Below are positions 6,269 through 10,305 of a DNA stretch of 10,305 bases, one piece after another. Position 1 is the stretch's first letter; each line of letters opens with the position of its first letter. The stretch lies in assembly GCA_002329365.1 (NCBI GenBank), contig DCUB01000003.1, forward strand, positions 1 through 10,305, given 5' to 3'. Source of the DNA: Ruminococcaceae bacterium UBA1425. GTDB taxonomy: Bacteria; Bacillota; Clostridia; Oscillospirales; Acutalibacteraceae. The notes under the pieces were generated by a model. It had not been told where the DNA came from. It saw only the letters and a list, made by a program, of their open reading frames with translations, and did no database searches. The position numbers and the translations under genes were made by a program.

Positions 6269-8596
6269 CTATTCCGTTCCGGCAAAGCCTCCGTTTTCGG
6301 CAGGTGAACCGCCCATAACAAACCTCAGCTCACCGCCGTACGCTATCTGCGAATGCGTGAGGTAATATGAGGTAAGAGGCGCTCCGTTAAGCGTTGCCGA
6401 CTGTATGTAGACATTGTTCTTTGACTGGTTTTCGACAACCACGTTAAGAATCTTTCCGCCGCCGAGGTTAACTCTTGCGCCGTCGATGTTCGGCGAGCCT
6501 ATCCAGTACCTGTCCGTTCCGGCGACGGGGTAAAGCCCCAGAGCCGAAAGGTTGTACCATGAGCTTAATGTTCCGCCGTCGTCGTTTCCGTCAAGCCCGT
6601 TGATGTCGTCGCTGTAACGTTCGGCAAGAATCCAGCGAACCCATTTCTGCGTTAAATCCGGGCGTCCGGCGTCGTTGAAAAGATAGGCGGCGTGTATGTC
6701 GTGCTGATTACCGTGCCAGTATGCCGAGCCGGGATTTAATGCGGCTCTTTTTTTGCTCGCGCCGGACATGAAGTCCTGAAGCTCGCTTACGAAATAATCG
6801 CTGCCGCCGAAAAGCTCTATCATTCCTTCGGGGTCCTGCGGCACGCTCCACCTCCAATGGCGCGCGCTTCCCTCGCAGTATGCCTCGGAAACCTTTTTAA
6901 TACGAATCTCGTCTAAATAGGTATTCAGGTTCGGTTTAAGCGGCTCAACCCATGAGCCGTCGGAATTTCTGCCCTGAAAATATTTTGTTCCGGGGTTGAA
7001 TATATTCTTGTAATACATGGACTTTTCCCTGTAATAAGCCGCCTCGTCATTCTTTCCGAGAGCCTCCGCCAGCAGCGCAATGGAGGCGTCGGCCCACGCG
7101 TACTCAAGAGTTTTGCTGACCGACCTTTTCGTAACGTCCGCCGGCACATAACCATACTGATTATATGCCTCGACGCCTTCGCGTCCATCATTCTCGACTT
7201 TTTGTTCTGACGACATCTTCATATATTCGTACGCCGTTTCAACGTCGAAATCCGTTATTCCTTTCAGATAGCTTTCGGCTATAACCATGTCGGCGGGCGT
7301 GCCGAACATGGAGCCCGTATAGCCGCCGCCCGAAGGCCACCTCGGCAGGCTTCCGCCTATATTCGCCATGCATACAAGGCTGTTAAGACAATCGGTCTGT
7401 ATTTCGGGAGCGATAAGATTAAGCAGCGAATGCTCGGTACGGAAGGTGTCCCAAAGCGACATATCGGTTCTGTATGTAAAGCCCTCGGCGCGCCCCACCT
7501 GACCGTTAAAGCCGAGGTATTCGCCGTTAACGTCCGTGAAGTTCGTCGGCATTATCATGGAGTGGTAAAGAGATGTGTAAAACACCCTTTTTATCTCGTC
7601 GTCGTCTGAATCTATGTCTATTCTCGAAAGCCGGTTCTCCCAATTGTTTTTTGTGCCTTCCCTTACCTGCTGAAAGGTTTTATCTCCTATTTCTGTATCA
7701 AGGTTTTCCCTTGCGTTTTCAAGGCTTACAAAGCTTATGCCGATAAAAAGTTCGAGCGGCTCGTCTTTTATGTTGCCGAAATTAATGTCTGCGCCCGTGT
7801 CATTGCCCGAAGCCTCTTTGCCGTCTTTAGCAATGCCGTTTTCGTCCCATGTCGAGTATGACACGAAGGGCTTGCTGAAGCGTGCGACGAAATAACCCTT
7901 AAGTCCGCCGTATCTGCCGGCAAAGCCGGTGAAAACGCGCCCCTCGCCCTCGATTTCCATCGCCCCGGGGATTATCTTTACGCGTCCTTCTTCCGCCCTG
8001 CCATTTGCAATGGCGCTTGTGGCGTCTATGAAAATATGCGCGTCCTTGGAGCTTTTGAAGGTGTAGCGGTGCGCGCCGCAGCGGTCGGTCGCCGTCAGCT
8101 CGGCTATGCAGCCTATTGTCGGAAGGTTTACGGTATAATACCCTGCTGTCGCGTCCTCCTGCTTGTGCGAGTAAAGCAGAGGTCTTTTCAGCCTTTTTGT
8201 CGGGTCGGCATTTCCGACGGCGGGCGTAACCCTGAAATGTCCCATATCCTCGGCGCCCGTTCCCGAAAGCCTTGTATGGCTGAAGCCTAAAATATAGTTG
8301 TGGTTATAATAATAGCCCGACGTGTTCGTTTTGAAAATGTAAGCCCCGCCTATAAAGGATGTGTCGGGGCTAAGCCTTACCATGCCGAAGGGAGCCGTTG
8401 CCCCGGGGGATAACATTGCGCATGTCCACGGTATGCCGCCCGTGCCGATAAACGGGTCAACCCACTGGCCGTATTCGCCCGGCTGCGTGTCGGGAATCTC
8501 GGCGATTATCGGGCGCTGCCCGGTGGTAATAAGCGAGGTGAAAAAGACTATAACAGAGAACAGGACACTCTTAAACCTTTTTATTATCAACGACAA
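6269..8596 (-). CDS. Secreted GH92 alpha-mannosidase
   Basis: This 775-aa protein is a glycoside hydrolase family 92 enzyme, Ca2+-dependent exo-acting alpha-mannosidases. Residues 1-32 look like a Sec signal peptide (KRFK, then VLFSVIVFFTSLITTG) without a lipobox, so it should be exported. Family landmarks in order: WVDPFIGTGG (45-54), PFGMVRLSPDTS (69-80), TDMSLWDTFRTEHSL (377-391), MFGTPADMVIAESYLKG (430-446), EGSARH (575-580, general-acid Glu region), NPGSAYWHGNQH (621-632), and GLDGNDDGGTLSSWYNLSALG (667-687) with the paired catalytic Asp. GNQH replaces the more usual GNE at that place. The length is typical. The start is TTG, chosen because AAAGGAGG sits 8 nt upstream and no ATG fits. 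It is divergent from a GPH symporter, consistent with mannoside use. The exact linkage cleaved cannot be read from the sequence. Confidence 0.92.
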   Translation of the reverse strand: MSLIIKRFKSVLFSVIVFFTSLITTGQRPIIAEIPDTQPGEYGQWVDPFIGTGGIPWTCAMLSPGATAPFGMVRLSPDTSFIGGAYIFKTNTSGYYYNHNYILGFSHTRLSGTGAEDMGHFRVTPAVGNADPTKRLKRPLLYSHKQEDATAGYYTVNLPTIGCIAELTATDRCGAHRYTFKSSKDAHIFIDATSAIANGRAEEGRVKIIPGAMEIEGEGRVFTGFAGRYGGLKGYFVARFSKPFVSYSTWDENGIAKDGKEASGNDTGADINFGNIKDEPLELFIGISFVSLENARENLDTEIGDKTFQQVREGTKNNWENRLSRIDIDSDDDEIKRVFYTSLYHSMIMPTNFTDVNGEYLGFNGQVGRAEGFTYRTDMSLWDTFRTEHSLLNLIAPEIQTDCLNSLVCMANIGGSLPRWPSGGGYTGSMFGTPADMVIAESYLKGITDFDVETAYEYMKMSSEQKVENDGREGVEAYNQYGYVPADVTKRSVSKTLEYAWADASIALLAEALGKNDEAAYYREKSMYYKNIFNPGTKYFQGRNSDGSWVEPLKPNLNTYLDEIRIKKVSEAYCEGSARHWRWSVPQDPEGMIELFGGSDYFVSELQDFMSGASKKRAALNPGSAYWHGNQHDIHAAYLFNDAGRPDLTQKWVRWILAERYSDDINGLDGNDDGGTLSSWYNLSALGLYPVAGTDRYWIGSPNIDGARVNLGGGKILNVVVENQSKNNVYIQSATLNGAPLTSYYLTHSQIAYGGELRFVMGGSPAENGGFAGTE

Positions 8597-8604
8597 TCCT
8601 ACCG

Positions 8605-8612
8605 CCTCCTTT
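8605..8612 (-). promoter_or_regulatory. GH92 ribosome binding site fixing a TTG start
   Basis: AAAGGAGG on the minus strand lies 8 nt upstream of TTG 8594-8596. A second TTG two codons further on is also possible, but spacing favours the first. No in-frame ATG exists near the signal peptide. Confidence 0.8.
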
Positions 8613-8623
8613 TATTGTTATAC

Positions 8624-8652
8624 ATTATACGGCATTAAGCAGAAATAATCAA
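8624..8652 (-). promoter_or_regulatory. GH92 promoter
   Basis: On the minus strand TTGATT (8652-8647) and a perfect TATAAT (8629-8624) are separated by 17 bp. Transcription should start close to 8617, giving a very short leader that contains the ribosome binding site. Confidence 0.75.
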
Positions 8653-8680
8653 ACAGTTTTTTCAACTTAAATTCCGTGGC

Positions 8681-8709
8681 TTGCCTTTCGACTCGCGAAA
8701 TGATACAAT
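8681..8709 (+). promoter_or_regulatory. GPH symporter promoter, extended -10
   Basis: TTGCCT (8681-8686) and TACAAT (8704-8709) are 17 bp apart. A TG dinucleotide one base before the -10 (8701-8702) makes it an extended -10 element, which would offset the weak -35. The promoter faces away from the GH92 promoter, 28 bp from it. Confidence 0.65.
8686..8700. repeat. Inverted repeat in symporter promoter spacer
   Basis: TTTCG and CGAAA arms separated by 5 bp (ACTCG) lie between the -35 and -10 boxes of the symporter promoter. The placement would suit a repressor operator, but the arms are short and chance occurrence is possible. Confidence 0.3.
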
Positions 8710-8727
8710 GATTATTCGGAGGAAGAT

Positions 8728-10164
8728 ATGGAAAAACAGAAAGAAAAGTCTGCAGCAAAAAGAGAGGGATGGATAACCACCCGTGCCGAACGCGCCTGTT
8801 ACAGCTCTTACATGGTCGGTCAGAACATAATCTACACGCTTGTTTCGAATTTTCTGACTACATACCTGCTGCTTAGCAGCATTGACCCTATCAAAAGTGC
8901 CACGGTCATATTGCTTGTTAAGATCTGGGACGCCGTCAACGACATCTTTTTCGGAGTAATCTTCGACAAGGTTAAGTTCAAGGGCAACAAAAGGTTTCTG
9001 CCGTGGCTGCGGATATCTTTAATCTTTATCCCGCTTACGACGGTTATGATTTACGGCATACCCGGCTCGTTTTCCGAAAGCGGCAGAATAATCTGGTTTG
9101 CCGTGGCGTACATCCTGTGGGATTCGGCTTACACTCTCTGCGACATTCCCATATACGGCATAGTCACAACCATGTCGGCAAACATACAGGAGCGCACGTC
9201 CATACTGTCCGTTTCCCGTATTTTTTCCGGCGTCGGAACGGTAATTGCCTATGTCCTCGGCACCGTGCTCGTAAGCCAGAAGGTCGGATTAAGCTACACC
9301 GTAACGTCGGTAATCTGCTCGGTGCTTGCTTTGCTGTTTATGACACCTATCTGCATACGCGGCAAGGAGCGCAACTACAACTCCGAGGAGCATCAGGATT
9401 TCGGCATTGCGGAGATGTTTCGGTATCTTTTTTCAAACAAATACCTGCTTATCTTCTACACGGCATTTATGGTAAGGGGCTGTCTTTCCACTGCGGAATC
9501 GCTCAACATGCTTGTGTGCTACTATCTTTTCAATAACGAGATGTTCAGCCTTATGCTGCAGGCGGTATCATACCTGCCGCTGTTGATTTTCGTGCCGTTC
9601 GTGAACAAAATTCTCGCGAGGTTTGACAAGGCAATGCTGTTCACCGTAACCACCGCCATCCTTGCCGCTGTTTATCTCGTCCAGTATCTTGTCGGCTACG
9701 AAAATGTTACGGTATTTATAATTCTGACAATTCTGAAGGGGGTGCCCTCGGGACTTAACGCCCTTTTGCTGTTCATGTTTACCCCCGACTGCGCCGAATA
9801 CGGCAAGTACAAGTCCGGCACCGACGCGAAGGGAATTACCTTCGCCATTCAGACATTCTCAGCAAAACTTACAGGCTCCGTCGCCACTTCGCTCGGAGTG
9901 TTCATAATCGGCTGGTTCGGCTGGCAGAAGGTAAACGCCGCCAGCTTTGCGGAGCTTGCCGAAATGGGAGCCACTCAAACGAGCCGGGCGCTTCACGGGC
10001 TGTGGATTGCGTACACGCTTATACCCGCCGTAGGCTACGCGCTGGGCTTTGTCATACTGTTGTCATATAATCTCAGGGATAAAGACGTTCAGGTTATGAC
10101 CGAGTGCAATTCCGGCATCATAACGCGAGAGCAGGCCGAGGAACGCCTTTCGAGGCAGTATTGA
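8728..10164 (+). CDS. GPH-family cation:sugar symporter
   Basis: This 478-aa inner-membrane protein belongs to the glycoside-pentoside-hexuronide (MelB-like) branch of the major facilitator superfamily and probably imports a sugar or glycoside with Na+ or H+. About 12 hydrophobic segments can be traced. Family landmarks are KIWDAVNDIFFGVIFD (65-80), whose acidic residues match the MelB cation site, the GNKRFLPWL loop (86-94, the family GRxRPW signature), the central cytoplasmic loop around residues 211-230, and DCAEYGKYKSGTDAKGITFA (354-373) in the second half. Length is typical. CGGAGG ends 5 nt before the ATG. The gene is divergent from the secreted GH92 mannosidase, so mannose or a manno-oligosaccharide is the likeliest cargo; this is inference from context, since substrate cannot be read from GPH sequences. 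Confidence 0.9.
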   Translation: MEKQKEKSAAKREGWITTRAERACYSSYMVGQNIIYTLVSNFLTTYLLLSSIDPIKSATVILLVKIWDAVNDIFFGVIFDKVKFKGNKRFLPWLRISLIFIPLTTVMIYGIPGSFSESGRIIWFAVAYILWDSAYTLCDIPIYGIVTTMSANIQERTSILSVSRIFSGVGTVIAYVLGTVLVSQKVGLSYTVTSVICSVLALLFMTPICIRGKERNYNSEEHQDFGIAEMFRYLFSNKYLLIFYTAFMVRGCLSTAESLNMLVCYYLFNNEMFSLMLQAVSYLPLLIFVPFVNKILARFDKAMLFTVTTAILAAVYLVQYLVGYENVTVFIILTILKGVPSGLNALLLFMFTPDCAEYGKYKSGTDAKGITFAIQTFSAKLTGSVATSLGVFIIGWFGWQKVNAASFAELAEMGATQTSRALHGLWIAYTLIPAVGYALGFVILLSYNLRDKDVQVMTECNSGIITREQAEERLSRQY

Positions 10165-10187
10165 TATTGATATAGTAGATATAAAAG

Positions 10188-10236
10188 CCGCCCGATTTCG
10201 CTTTGTTTCGCTGAAATCGGGCGGTTATAGTTTTTA
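10188..10236 (+). terminator. Terminator after the symporter gene
   Basis: A 12-bp perfect stem, CCGCCCGATTTC (10188-10199) with GAAATCGGGCGG (10213-10224), encloses a 13-nt loop and is followed by TTATAGTTTTTA. The U run is interrupted, but the stem is strong. On the minus strand the stem is followed by CTTTTATA, so it may also stop transcription entering from the right. Confidence 0.8.
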
Positions 10237-10249
10237 TGACCTATTACCA

Positions 10250-10305
10250 TGAAATTTAAGCGGGAGCAATCCCCCTTCCTACATGTTTATGACCATTCCT
10301 TTCGC
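10250..10305 (+). CDS. Possible 5' end of an unknown gene, cut by window edge
   Basis: From ATG 10250 the frame stays open to the edge (MKFKREQSPFLHVYDHSFR, about 18 codons). There is no Shine-Dalgarno in front of it and no clear promoter after the terminator, so this may be chance. On the minus strand the same bases instead allow the end of a reading frame stopping at TAG (10279-10281), which would be a convergent gene. I cannot decide between them, and no family is recognised. Confidence 0.15.

Noticed and set aside
9003..9536. 177-codon frame overlapping the symporter gene
   Set aside because: It is in a different frame within the clear GPH symporter, with a His/Arg-rich composition and no ribosome binding site.
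1..10305. CRISPR array, insertion sequence, tRNA or rRNA genes
   Set aside because: No regularly spaced repeats, transposase motifs, tRNA cloverleaf or rRNA-like stretch were seen on either strand.

Overview
The window reads as chromosomal DNA of an anaerobic, low-to-mid GC member of the Clostridia/Firmicutes. The evidence is the strong GGAGG-type ribosome binding sites, consensus sigma-A-like promoters, intrinsic terminators with U runs, a GPH sugar symporter, and a cobalamin-dependent radical SAM enzyme. I cannot name a species. There are two complete transcription units, two whole or partial operons, and almost no unexplained space.

Left part (minus strand, 1-3156): a leucine biosynthesis operon, leuA followed directly by leuC, which runs off the left edge. 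Upstream of leuA lies a 300-nt leader with a consensus promoter, a 33-codon leader ORF containing three consecutive Leu codons, and a strong intrinsic terminator. The leader also contains segments that can form mutually exclusive 1:2, 2:3 and 3:4 stems. This has the full architecture of classical ribosome-mediated attenuation, as in enterobacterial leu/trp/his operons. It is unexpected here, because Firmicutes normally control leu genes by T-box or CodY. It is the most interesting object in the window.

Middle part (plus strand, 3337-6232): a divergent promoter drives two overlapping genes, a GT2-family glycosyltransferase and a B12-binding radical SAM protein with a long uncharacterised C-terminal region. 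Their product is unknown; the overlap suggests they act together, probably on a lipid-linked or cell-surface glycan or a small secondary metabolite. The unit ends at a long, nearly continuous hairpin shared with the convergent gene downstream.

Right part (6269-10224): a secreted GH92 alpha-mannosidase (minus strand, TTG start) and a GPH-family cation:sugar symporter (plus strand) are divergently transcribed from a short intergenic region with two facing promoters. Together they look like a small mannoside-utilisation locus: the glycosidase releases sugar outside the membrane and the symporter imports it. A bidirectional terminator follows the symporter. The last 75 bases hold only a weak candidate for the start of another gene.
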